A DNA stretch of 64,000 nt, taken from positions 310,001-374,000 of the forward strand of contig NZ_FOAF01000004.1 in NCBI RefSeq assembly GCF_900109575.1, read 5' to 3'. The notes below the pieces were generated by a model. The model was given only the letters and a program-made list of their open reading frames with translations, did no database searches and had not been told where the DNA came from. This DNA is from Olivibacter domesticus. Its GTDB lineage: Bacteria; Bacteroidota; Bacteroidia; Sphingobacteriales; Sphingobacteriaceae. How positions within the stretch are numbered: position 1 is the stretch's first letter; the number at the start of each line of letters is the position of its first letter. Made by a program: the position numbers and the translations under genes. Shown one piece after another: positions 28,012 to 37,482 of this stretch.

Positions 28012-31011
28012 TTAAAAGGTTAAGGATAGCGTAAAGTTATAAGACCTCGAAGTAGGTACTGAATTACCATATAAACCTAACGCGTCGTTACCAGTCCCAT
28101 AACTGCTGACTTCAGGGTCCGACCCAGTAAAGTGAGGGGCGTAAATCCAAAGATTACGTCCGGTTGCCGTTAACGAAGCACGTTTAAAAGGGGTCCTCTT
28201 AATATATTTCTCTGGAAAATTATAGGTTAGGCTAACATTACGCAACTTTACGTAAGTACCATCTTGAATGGCCGATTCGTAAATATTACTTAAGCGCTGA
28301 TAGTAATCCTGTCCGGAAACAGTAACCGTATTCGTTTCTCCTGTATTTATATTCACTCCCTCTACCACACGATCTTCGCGATTTTCGGTGGCCTTACTTG
28401 TTCCATAGAAGAAGCCATAGCGATCATCCGAATTCATCAGGTCGCCACCCTTTCGCATATCGAAGAAGAAGCTTAGATTTAGATTTTTATACGTAATGCT
28501 GTTATTTAATCCGGCTAACCAATCGGGTTGAATATTCCCGATGGCCTTCGACTCGCTGATTACAGGCAAGCCTGTATCATCAATTAGCAATTGTCCGGCA
28601 TCATTGTAACTATAACCAGAGGCGAAGAAGGTGCCGTAGGGTTGCCCCTTAAAGGCATAGGTTTGTCCGATCTGTACGCTCTCAGCATCGTCGTATAAAG
28701 CCGTCACCCTATTTTTAATTTTAGTAAAATTAAAGGTCAGGTCCCATGAAAAATTTTCTTTTTTTACAGGCGCAATATTTAACAAAGCTTCAATACCTTT
28801 GTTATACATGCTTCCAGCATTGATATATGAATTACGGTATCCGGTGGAATTCGCCAAAGTAACATACGACAACAGGTCTTTATGATCCCGATCAAAATAG
28901 TTAACTTCTAAGCCGATACGGTTATTTAAAAATTGTGTTTCTAATCCTATTTCAAGCTCGGTGGTTGTTTCATTTTTCAGGTTAGAATTACCCAAATCAC
29001 CACTAATTAAGAAACCCGGAATACCATTGAATGGGAAATTATCGGCAATGCTGTACACTGTAGTGGTTGCATAAGCTCCAACATTATCATTCCCTACTTT
29101 TGAGTAAGAAGCTCTTAATTTACCAAAACTTAACCATGGCATTTTATCTTTTAAGAGCTCTGAGAATACAAAACCACCAGATGCAGAACCATAAAAGTAC
29201 GTTCGATTCTCTTTATCAAAAACCGAACTCTGTTCCATGCGTCCAGTGAAAGATAGGGTGAGCATCTTTTTATAGTCAACCGTTGGCTGCGCGTAAAAAG
29301 AGACACGTCTAAAACGCCTATAGTCTTCTGTACTCACCTGTGTTTCAGTGTTGCTAATATTATTAAAATCCTCAACAGTAAAACCACCTGTGCCTGTAAT
29401 CTGATACCGCTGATCGTAGGTTGAAAACACATTATTACCAACCAGCATACTTACTTCAAAATCATCTCCTATTTGTTTGCGGGCTTCGGCAATGAAATCA
29501 TGGTTAAACTGACGATAGTTATTATTACGATCGCGCAGGATGCCCGGTGTCGCCAGCACATCACTCGGTGCTTCATGGTACTTGGATTGCTCCGAATAAA
29601 TATCGGCTCCTAACCGTTCAGTTATTGTCAGCCAATCCGCTGGATTATAGGTGAAAGTAGCAATGGGAATAAAACGATTACCTCGCGTGTCATTATAAAT
29701 ATTCTCTAATGCCCAAAAAGGGTTATTCCTTGAATAGCGAAAAACACGTTGGGTTCCATCTTCATTGGTAGCAGGCGATGGGTCCCAAGAAAAGGGGGCT
29801 GTATAGATCGTCCAAAGCGGACTTTCTAAGCCATACCCTTCTGAGGTGCGGTGGGAAGTAGTAGAAACATAGTTAAACTGAAAGTTCGCCGTTAGCTTAT
29901 CAAAAATCTTATTGCTAAATTTTGCAAATGCAGCATGCCGCTTATAATCTGTCGTTGGAACAGTACCTTCCTGATCTAAGTATGAGTAAGACATAAAATA
30001 ATTAGATTTATCCGTTCCGCCTTGCACACTTATTGTGTTTGTATAGGTTTTTCCCGTTTGGAAAAAGGCGTCCATCGGATTAACATTTCTTACAGGATTT
30101 CCGTTTACCCTTAATGTGTCTAATCTTGGACCCCATATCAAGCTTGTTTTCTGATCATTATCTATACCATTCCAGTATATTCCGCGGTCTCCCTGCGCAT
30201 AGAGCGATTGTACTTCAGGATAAATGGCCTTATCTATTGCATATTGTGAGGTGAAGTTGATGCTTGGTTTTTGATCTTTAGAGCCATTTTTGGTAGTAAC
30301 AATCACTACTCCCCTTGCGGCACTTGAACCATAAAGTGCAGAAGCCGCGGAACCTTTTAACACATTGACACTTTCGATAATGGCGGGGTCAATATCCGAA
30401 AACCTGCTAATTCCGTTTCCATTACCATTATTTCCCGTTTGATCGTTGTTAATGGGGACACCATCTACCACAATTAGTGCTTCATTATTTCCACTTAATG
30501 AGCTCGTCCCTCTGATCACGATCCTGGAAGAGCTACCAGGCTGACCGGAAGAAGAAGTGATCTGCACACCGGAAACTTTTCCGGTTAAGGAGTTTAATAC
30601 ATTCGGCTCTTTGGTTTTTGCGATATCGGCACCGGTCACTTCCTGTGTGCTATACGTTAGTTGTCGCTTTTCTCGTTTAATACCCAGCGCCGTAACTACC
30701 ACTTCATTTAAGGTTTGGTTGTCCTCTTCCAATTGGATAGTAAGCTGTGTTTGCCCGGTAAAGGGTATTTCTTGAGATTGATACCCTAAGGCGGTTATTA
30801 CCAATGTTGCCCCTGAGGGAGTATTAATAGTAAATGCGCCCTCACTATTAGAGGAGGTACCCGTTGAAATGCCTTTAATACGGATCGATACACCCTGTAC
30901 GGGTGAATTTGCCGCATCGATCACCTTCCCTCTGAGGGTAGCGGTTTGAGACTGCACTCTGAAAAAGCTTAATAAGCTGATCAAGAGTAAAATGAAATAG
31001 TTAATTCTCAT
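28012..31011 (-). CDS. SusC/RagA-type TonB-dependent receptor
   Basis: A 999-residue outer-membrane transporter. It has a signal peptide (1-22, ending RVQSQ), a CarboxypepD_reg-like domain (about 25-105), the SusC motif LNEVVVTALGIKREKRQ, a plug (about 105-230, with LIVVDGVPINND and VLKGSAASALYGSSAARGVV) and a barrel ending in LTF. It is the first gene of a three-gene operon with SusD and DUF885. A 221-bp upstream region separates it from the convergently ending GH43 gene; no clear -33/-7 pair was found there. Confidence 0.95.
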   Translation of the reverse strand: MRINYFILLLISLLSFFRVQSQTATLRGKVIDAANSPVQGVSIRIKGISTGTSSNSEGAFTINTPSGATLVITALGYQSQEIPFTGQTQLTIQLEEDNQTLNEVVVTALGIKREKRQLTYSTQEVTGADIAKTKEPNVLNSLTGKVSGVQITSSSGQPGSSSRIVIRGTSSLSGNNEALIVVDGVPINNDQTGNNGNGNGISRFSDIDPAIIESVNVLKGSAASALYGSSAARGVVIVTTKNGSKDQKPSINFTSQYAIDKAIYPEVQSLYAQGDRGIYWNGIDNDQKTSLIWGPRLDTLRVNGNPVRNVNPMDAFFQTGKTYTNTISVQGGTDKSNYFMSYSYLDQEGTVPTTDYKRHAAFAKFSNKIFDKLTANFQFNYVSTTSHRTSEGYGLESPLWTIYTAPFSWDPSPATNEDGTQRVFRYSRNNPFWALENIYNDTRGNRFIPIATFTYNPADWLTITERLGADIYSEQSKYHEAPSDVLATPGILRDRNNNYRQFNHDFIAEARKQIGDDFEVSMLVGNNVFSTYDQRYQITGTGGFTVEDFNNISNTETQVSTEDYRRFRRVSFYAQPTVDYKKMLTLSFTGRMEQSSVFDKENRTYFYGSASGGFVFSELLKDKMPWLSFGKLRASYSKVGNDNVGAYATTTVYSIADNFPFNGIPGFLISGDLGNSNLKNETTTELEIGLETQFLNNRIGLEVNYFDRDHKDLLSYVTLANSTGYRNSYINAGSMYNKGIEALLNIAPVKKENFSWDLTFNFTKIKNRVTALYDDAESVQIGQTYAFKGQPYGTFFASGYSYNDAGQLLIDDTGLPVISESKAIGNIQPDWLAGLNNSITYKNLNLSFFFDMRKGGDLMNSDDRYGFFYGTSKATENREDRVVEGVNINTGETNTVTVSGQDYYQRLSNIYESAIQDGTYVKLRNVSLTYNFPEKYIKRTPFKRASLTATGRNLWIYAPHFTGSDPEVSSYGTGNDALGLYGNSVPTSRSYNFTLSLTF

Positions 31012-31232
31012 GAGTAATTTAGTGTTGGTGTTTGTGCTGGTTGAATCTTCCTTGAGATCTCTATAACAAAACTATTACATCATGACATTCAACGATTATC
31101 AAATTTTAACTACAACAAACCGTATATTGGCATATATCTAAATTTTATGTTAAATTTTTAATTTTTTATCACTTTTTAGCATTATTTAACGTAGAAAACA
31201 AAAATAAATACAAAATTTGTTTAGTATTTTTT

Positions 31233-34200
31233 CTAATTTGTCGTAAATATAAAATCACTAAACATTCCAAAACCTTTTTTCTCCCCATAGCTCGCTTGGT
31301 AGGGCCCTATCTGTAAGTTTTCACCTATCCATTGCGGCTTTTCATATGGACTTCCCGGAAATTCCTGCCAATTCTCACCATCTTTGCTGCCTCGAACAAA
31401 AATAAACCTACCTTCTCGTTGAATTTGCAGGTAAGAATAAAAATCAAAACCGGTATTATTATGCTGTTGCCGGCGAACTCCTGCTAAATCGGTTACAATG
31501 TTACCTATCCCCCAGCCTAACATAATACCATTTTGTAATAATTGATCCTCTTTCCCTTTAGAAACGTAACGTAACATAAGACCTACTTCATTCGCTCCTA
31601 AGGGTCTTTTTTGCCGCAAACCAGCGATGTCACTCACTTTCAATTGCATAAGAAAATTTTCAGTAGTATTTTTATATAAAAAAGGTCCCTTTTTCGAACT
31701 CCCGTCCCATGCACTTTTTGCAGAAGCCAATACAATTGTATCATTTCTCTGCGAAAGCTTTACACTGTCAGCTATACCCCCTTCCATTCCATCCCATATT
31801 CGCTGAACGGAAAAGTCTTTTGCAAAATCCTTCACCTCCTGCCGATTGGTAAGAAGGTTTTTTACGCTGCCCTCCAACGGAGCTTCCGCTGAAACCCATA
31901 CCCGACCAAAACGATCTTTTGCAAAGAATTTGAAGCTAGTTTTCTCGCCTGAAGCCAATCCCTGGGCAAGATAATGGGTAACCGATTGCCAAGCAGTGCT
32001 TCCAGTTGCCTGTGCATCTTTAAAACTAAATTGATATCCCTTATCTGCAAGCGAGGTATCTACTTGCATAAATGCCAAATGCTCTGTCAGCCATTTTGGC
32101 TTAACGGAGTAGGTCAGTTTCAACTTCTCCACTGATTCCATGTTTACTACTAACGTATTTGCCAAACGTTCCAACTGAATCACATCTAATGCTTCATCCA
32201 ATAAGTAGAAAGAACGCAGATAGAAATCTCCAGCGGGCAATAGATCTTTCAATACATCCGCTGTACTACTTTCCTTTACCAATTTGTTGGCTATATAGAG
32301 ATAAATTGTGTTATGTTTTTTTATGAGGGTACTTAACTTCCAATCTCCTTTATCTTGCTCTTTATTATTCGCATGCACCCAAGTCAAGGTATAGGTAGCC
32401 ATGCTGTCTAATTTTGGTTGTAAATAGTGCAACAAAGAAGCTTTTCCACCTTTTAAAGACAGTGCCATCTGCTGTTTATAAGCCAAGAGTTCAGCGGCAC
32501 GATCCTGAAAATCAATTCTTGCATCCCCGTAGCCTTTGTTGATCCACGCTTTCACTGGTCCGAAAGTCAAATCTTTCGCTTCAAAAGAAGCTAAGTATGT
32601 ACTTCTTTTTGCGCTTCTTTGTAATTGCTTTAACTCCTGTACTCCTAATGCTCGATCAAAGATCTTTAAAGAAGCAAGAGCTCCACTGAAATAATGTTGC
32701 AAACGCCTGTCTGTTCCGATCAGAATGTCTGATGCCTTTTGCAAAAAAAGCATACGATTACCTTCATTTTCTAACATACCATCCACATAAAGTCGCTCTT
32801 CTGTGCCATCAAAAACGAGCGCAATATGATGCCACTGATTTGGCGCTGGCGTTATTTTGAAAGGCAGATTAGACCATCCCCCGTGGACAGCCGCACCTAA
32901 TGCTTGATCAGAACCATATCCTAACGAGGCATGTGTTAAATCCCTTCCGCCAGAAGCCCATTGCATCAACGGTTCTTCCTTAGCAATCTCCGAGTTGTGC
33001 ACCCAAGCGCTGATAGTAAAACTGCTATTGCCGCTTAATGTTGCCGGAAGCAGCATTTGTGATTGCCAGTAACTTTGTCCGTCGAAAATAAAAGCTTTCT
33101 TTCCCTGTACCAAATCCACTAAATAAGCTCCGTTCTTCACCTGAAAGGCACCCCCTAACACACCTTTATTTGACACTTCCATTCCTGATGCTTGCAGGTC
33201 GTATTGATCTGCCTCTAGATCAACTAACAAACCCATACTCTGCTGTCTGCCGACAGGCTGCTGCGGGTCCGAAAATTTTCCTTCCTCACGGCCTACGTTG
33301 GCCTCACTATAAATTTTCACGTTCCAAATTGCTTTGTTTAAACCTGCTAGCTGGGTATCCTTTATGGTAATACGAAGGTAGCGTGCCATTACGTTACCAT
33401 AATCTTTCATCGGACTTCCCCATTGCGTATTTTTAGTCCGATCTGCAAAAGTTTCCCAATAGTTGCCATCGCTCGAGTATTCTACCAAGTACTGATAATA
33501 CCACGTGGCATATTCAAATTGTGTTAACACGCTCCGTATAGATTCTTCTTTACCTAAATCCACCTGCCACCAGGCATCATGCATATTATCTGCAGCTTTC
33601 CATAAGGTTCCATTATTATCATCTGCGGCATATGCCGCCATAAAGTCGTCGCTATAAGTTGAAGATGCACTGACCGATCTGCCCAATGCTAAATTCTTCC
33701 CGGAGATGGTGTTTTTGGCCAATCCACCAATACCTGTATGCGTTGGAACTATCTTTTTTATATTTCCTATGGCATCAAACTCTAATTTATCGGCGGCAAT
33801 CTGCCGATGGAATCCCCCACCACTATGTGGATTATTATGCCGATGGTAAACAATATAAAAATCATTCCCTTCTTGCAGCACACTGTTGTGCCCAGGTCCA
33901 TGCACTGTACCCTCTTCATTGGTAACCAAAATCGGACTGTTTTCACCATAAGTAAAGGGCCCTAAGGGTCCGGTCTTGCTCATTACATAGTGCACCTTAT
34001 AACTTGCATCTTCGCAATGTTCAGCGCTATACATCAGGTAGTAAATCCCATTTCTTTTGAACATAAATGGCGCTTCAAAGAAATCCTTGGCGATGGTATT
34101 TGGAATGATATCCGTTTTAGCAAAAGATTTCATATCGGCGTTTAGTAAGCCCATACCACAGCCACTGTTTGGATAAATACCCCAAGTTCCCCAATACATA

Positions 34201-34685
34201 TACATTTTTCCGTCATCATCAAGAAAGGTTTGTCCATCCAGTGTAATTACATTCGGCACGAAGTGATTAGGAACTACGGGTTTATTATCAGGTAGCAGCG
34301 AAGTCCAAGGCCCAACAGGTGAATTTGAAGAAGCCCCATATAATTCAACGGGCTGGCTATAGTACATGTAATATTTACCGTCACTTGCTTTGTTTACATC
34401 CGGTGCCCAATAAATAGGTGTTGAAGGCCAGTTCATAGGCTGCATATACCAGTTTACGAAATCTTTGGAAGTCCACACTTGAGAGGGACCTAAGCCAAAG
34501 CCATTGCCATCAGTCGTTGCATAAATATAATAGGTATCGCCCCATTTTTTAACGGTAGGATCAGCAAAATAGCCCGGTATAATTGGATTACCGGTTTGTG
34601 GAGAAGTATGTTTCAGCTGCTGGGCAAAGCCCGAAAATGAAACTAGAAAAACGAAAAAAGTGAGTATTTTTTTTGTATTGAACAT
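31233..34685 (-). CDS. Multidomain GH43 glycosidase with F5/8 and LamG-type modules
   Basis: A 1150-residue secreted enzyme. The signal peptide is about 1-21. The GH43 five-bladed propeller (about 30-325) has the catalytic Asp42 in YFADPTV, the probable pKa-modulating Asp150 (VITLDGQTF) and acid Glu204 in DFFEAPF. An F5/8-type C (CBM32-like) module follows at about 335-465 and a LamG/concanavalin-like module at about 490-690. The C-terminal 450 residues look beta-rich and end with a further lectin-like segment (about 960-1150). GH43 members act mostly on alpha-L-arabinofuranosides, beta-xylosides or galactans; specificity cannot be read here. It stands alone on the minus strand between the peptide-import operon and the TonB receptor gene. 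Confidence 0.9.
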   Translation of the reverse strand: MFNTKKILTFFVFLVSFSGFAQQLKHTSPQTGNPIIPGYFADPTVKKWGDTYYIYATTDGNGFGLGPSQVWTSKDFVNWYMQPMNWPSTPIYWAPDVNKASDGKYYMYYSQPVELYGASSNSPVGPWTSLLPDNKPVVPNHFVPNVITLDGQTFLDDDGKMYMYWGTWGIYPNSGCGMGLLNADMKSFAKTDIIPNTIAKDFFEAPFMFKRNGIYYLMYSAEHCEDASYKVHYVMSKTGPLGPFTYGENSPILVTNEEGTVHGPGHNSVLQEGNDFYIVYHRHNNPHSGGGFHRQIAADKLEFDAIGNIKKIVPTHTGIGGLAKNTISGKNLALGRSVSASSTYSDDFMAAYAADDNNGTLWKAADNMHDAWWQVDLGKEESIRSVLTQFEYATWYYQYLVEYSSDGNYWETFADRTKNTQWGSPMKDYGNVMARYLRITIKDTQLAGLNKAIWNVKIYSEANVGREEGKFSDPQQPVGRQQSMGLLVDLEADQYDLQASGMEVSNKGVLGGAFQVKNGAYLVDLVQGKKAFIFDGQSYWQSQMLLPATLSGNSSFTISAWVHNSEIAKEEPLMQWASGGRDLTHASLGYGSDQALGAAVHGGWSNLPFKITPAPNQWHHIALVFDGTEERLYVDGMLENEGNRMLFLQKASDILIGTDRRLQHYFSGALASLKIFDRALGVQELKQLQRSAKRSTYLASFEAKDLTFGPVKAWINKGYGDARIDFQDRAAELLAYKQQMALSLKGGKASLLHYLQPKLDSMATYTLTWVHANNKEQDKGDWKLSTLIKKHNTIYLYIANKLVKESSTADVLKDLLPAGDFYLRSFYLLDEALDVIQLERLANTLVVNMESVEKLKLTYSVKPKWLTEHLAFMQVDTSLADKGYQFSFKDAQATGSTAWQSVTHYLAQGLASGEKTSFKFFAKDRFGRVWVSAEAPLEGSVKNLLTNRQEVKDFAKDFSVQRIWDGMEGGIADSVKLSQRNDTIVLASAKSAWDGSSKKGPFLYKNTTENFLMQLKVSDIAGLRQKRPLGANEVGLMLRYVSKGKEDQLLQNGIMLGWGIGNIVTDLAGVRRQQHNNTGFDFYSYLQIQREGRFIFVRGSKDGENWQEFPGSPYEKPQWIGENLQIGPYQASYGEKKGFGMFSDFIFTTN

Positions 34686-34718
34686 AGGCTTAATTTGTCC
34701 ATGATTTTAGAAGGTTTG

Positions 34719-34741
34719 AATTGTTAGGCCCCTTAACAATT
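34719..34741. promoter_or_regulatory. Inverted repeat upstream of the multidomain GH43 gene
   Basis: AATTGTTA (34719-34726) and TAACAATT (34734-34741) form perfect 8-bp arms around 7 nt, 34-56 bp upstream of the GH43 start. It could be an operator or a leader hairpin. A -7-like TAACTTTG on the minus strand lies at 34805-34798 without a clear -33 partner. The middle of the 34686-35046 gap shows nothing else. Confidence 0.3.
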
Positions 34742-34970
34742 TAACATATTTATGTTGGGTAGTTTTTAAAGATTAATAAAACATTTAAAACATAAGTCAA
34801 AGTTAATCGCCAGCAGTGCCCTTTTCTACTTATATTTTTGCTAGGAATTAGCAGATTTTATCGGAAAGTCGTTTTGTGCTTCTTTAGGAGTTTGCAGTAT
34901 ATTTTAGCATTTTATCCGCATTCCTTCTCATTTCTTATAGCACATAAAAATAGAGAAGAATCAATTCTTA

Positions 34971-35024
34971 TTTAGAACAATTTAAAATAAAATTGTTTAG
35001 ACTTGTTTTAAATAATATATTTGC
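34971..35024 (+). promoter_or_regulatory. Promoter with two iron-box-like repeats
   Basis: TTG (34993-34995) and TATATTTGC (35016-35024) are 20 bp apart and form a good promoter 23 bp before the TonB receptor ATG. TTTAGA-N4-TTTAAA-like repeats occur at 34971-34987 and 34996-35013, the second inside the -33/-7 spacer where a bound repressor would block transcription. The resemblance to Bacteroidota Fur-type sites is from memory and needs testing. Confidence 0.5.
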
Positions 35025-35046
35025 AGCCAAAATAATCTAACTACCC

Positions 35047-37470
35047 ATGTCACAACCGTTTACACTTTTTATTTTTCTCTTTTTATGGTCTTTCAGCCTT
35101 TCATTTGCCCAAAATGGCGAGGTCAGTGGCTCTATCCATACCTCAGATGGCAAACCGGCCGAGTTGGTAACTATTACCATTAAGGGCACAAACAAGGGTT
35201 CCATAACCGATAAAACTGGAAATTACACAATAAAAGATGTTACACCTGGCTCCTATATATTAAAAGTGACGTCAGTTGGCCTCGAAAAGCAAGAAAAGGC
35301 TATTGAGATAAGTCCCGGAAGTTCACTGAACGTAAATTTTGTATTGAAAGAGAATGCCGCCACCTTACAAGAGGTGCTTGTATCTACCAAGAATCTGAAT
35401 AAAAAAGACACTTACAGCGCTCGGATGCCCTTAAAGAAGCTGGAAAACCCACAAGTTTATAGTACTGTTTCAGTGGAAACAATGAAGGAACAGGGCCTTA
35501 CCAACTTTGACGATGCCTTACGCAACGTTCCAGGCATTACCCGAACCTGGGAATCAACGGGAAGAGCCAGTGATGGAGCTTCTTACTTTGCATTAAGAGG
35601 TTTTGACTCTCAACCCATTATGTATAATGGCTTACCTGGTTTAACAAGCGGCAATCTTGATCCAATAAATATCGAAGAAATACAGGTTATCAAAGGGCCT
35701 TCGGCTACACTGTTTGGGGGTAGCTTTTATAGTTATGGAGGAATGATCAATACGATCACGAAGAAGCCGTACTATGCGTTTGGAGGTGAGGTTACCTATC
35801 AAATGGGAAGCTACGGATTAAACAGGGTGACGGCCGATATCAACACACCCTTAAGCAAAACAGAAAAGATAGCCTTGCGCATTAATACAGCCTATCATGA
35901 TGAAAACAGTTTTCAAGATGCCGGATCTAAAAAGTCATTCTTCCTCGCCCCGTCTCTCGTTTATGAAGTAAACGACCGACTTTCCTTCCACCTTATGGCC
36001 GAAATTCTCGAGGAAGAGCGTGCCGTTCCTGCTGTATTTTTTCATTCAGATCGTACAGGCCCATTGCCATTCAAATCACTCGAAGAGCTTAACCTTAACA
36101 ACAATTTATCATTTATCAGCAACGATCTAACCATTAAGAATCCGCGATTTAACTTACAAGGGCAAATGCTTTATAAGTTATCGGAACAATGGACTTCGCA
36201 AACAGCCATTTCAAGAGGAACTGTAAAATCTGATGGCTACTATACTTATATCTGGGATGATGGGATTACAGACAACTATTTTGATCAATTCGCTCAAAAA
36301 GAACAACAAACAACAAGCGTAACCAATATTCAACAAAACTTTAATGGCGATTTCAAGATTGGCGCCCTGCGTAATCGCTTGCTAGTGGGTTTAAACTATT
36401 TTAACCGCAACACCATTAACAACGGTTCGGGTTCTGCAATAGTGAGAAAGGTTACCCCACAACAAGCAGAAGTGGCATATATAGCACCAGGTACTACCGA
36501 TACCATTCCACCGGTGTACCTGTCTCGTATGTTTGTAGATAATATTTTAGCCAATACCGGCGCCGCCAATAGCAACGTAAGCAACAGCTCTTATAGTGCA
36601 TATGTTTCGGATGTATTAAATATCACACCGTCATTGTCGGCCATGGCTAGTTTACGGGTTGATCATTTTGTCTCGAAAGGGGAAAAGAGTGATCCGGACG
36701 ATGACTTCAACCAAACAGCTTTATCTCCAAAATTTGGATTGGTTTATCAACCCATTTTAGATAAAGTATCGATTTTTGCCAACTACATGAATGCCTTCAT
36801 CAATGTAACCCCTAGATCCATCGCTAATACCGATGGTAGTGATCCTCGAATCAAATCATTTAAACCTGAGCAAGCCAATCAATTTGAGTATGGTATAAAA
36901 ACCGATTTGTTCAACGAACGATTAAATACTACTATATCCGTATATAACATTAAAGTGTCTGATCGCGTATCAACTGACCCCAACAATCGTAACGATTATT
37001 TACAAGGAGGGAAAGTTCAGAGTAAAGGTTTTGAAATTGAATTGAATGCCAATCCTTTTCAGGGATTAAATCTTATTGCCGGTTATAGTTACAATAAAAC
37101 AGAAGTGATAGCAGGTGACGAAAACGACTTCTACAGTGAACCCGGTAGAGCAATTGGAGGGCAGGGACCTCAAAATTTAGCAAATCTATGGGCAAGCTAT
37201 CGATTTACCAGCGGAAAATTGCAGCATCTTGGCCTTGGGTTTGGCGGTAATTATGCGGGCAAGTACAGGGTGATGGATAGCAGTATAACGGGAGAGTTCG
37301 ATTTGCCCAGTTACATCTTATTGAATGCTGGCGTATTTTATAATCTTGCGCATTACCGAATCTCTTTTAATCTAAACAATATAACCAATAAGGAGTACTA
37401 TATAGGCTACTGGTCGGTTAATCCACAAAGGTTACGTAACTTTTCGGCAAGCTTTAGCTATAAGTTTTAA
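35047..37470 (+). CDS. TonB-dependent siderophore-type receptor
   Basis: An 807-residue outer-membrane receptor. It has a signal peptide (about 1-22), a CarboxypepD_reg-like domain (about 25-110), a plug (about 130-245, with DALRNVPGITR, ALRGFDSQPIMYNGLPG and IQVIKGPSATLFGG) and a barrel ending in FSYKF. This is the FhuA/FecA-like siderophore class rather than SusC, and no SusD follows. The iron-box-like promoter supports iron regulation. Its stop is 12 bp from the convergent POT transporter gene, with no visible terminator between them. Confidence 0.92.
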   Translation: MSQPFTLFIFLFLWSFSLSFAQNGEVSGSIHTSDGKPAELVTITIKGTNKGSITDKTGNYTIKDVTPGSYILKVTSVGLEKQEKAIEISPGSSLNVNFVLKENAATLQEVLVSTKNLNKKDTYSARMPLKKLENPQVYSTVSVETMKEQGLTNFDDALRNVPGITRTWESTGRASDGASYFALRGFDSQPIMYNGLPGLTSGNLDPINIEEIQVIKGPSATLFGGSFYSYGGMINTITKKPYYAFGGEVTYQMGSYGLNRVTADINTPLSKTEKIALRINTAYHDENSFQDAGSKKSFFLAPSLVYEVNDRLSFHLMAEILEEERAVPAVFFHSDRTGPLPFKSLEELNLNNNLSFISNDLTIKNPRFNLQGQMLYKLSEQWTSQTAISRGTVKSDGYYTYIWDDGITDNYFDQFAQKEQQTTSVTNIQQNFNGDFKIGALRNRLLVGLNYFNRNTINNGSGSAIVRKVTPQQAEVAYIAPGTTDTIPPVYLSRMFVDNILANTGAANSNVSNSSYSAYVSDVLNITPSLSAMASLRVDHFVSKGEKSDPDDDFNQTALSPKFGLVYQPILDKVSIFANYMNAFINVTPRSIANTDGSDPRIKSFKPEQANQFEYGIKTDLFNERLNTTISVYNIKVSDRVSTDPNNRNDYLQGGKVQSKGFEIELNANPFQGLNLIAGYSYNKTEVIAGDENDFYSEPGRAIGGQGPQNLANLWASYRFTSGKLQHLGLGFGGNYAGKYRVMDSSITGEFDLPSYILLNAGVFYNLAHYRISFNLNNITNKEYYIGYWSVNPQRLRNFSASFSYKF

Positions 37471-37482
37471 AATGGAATAAAG

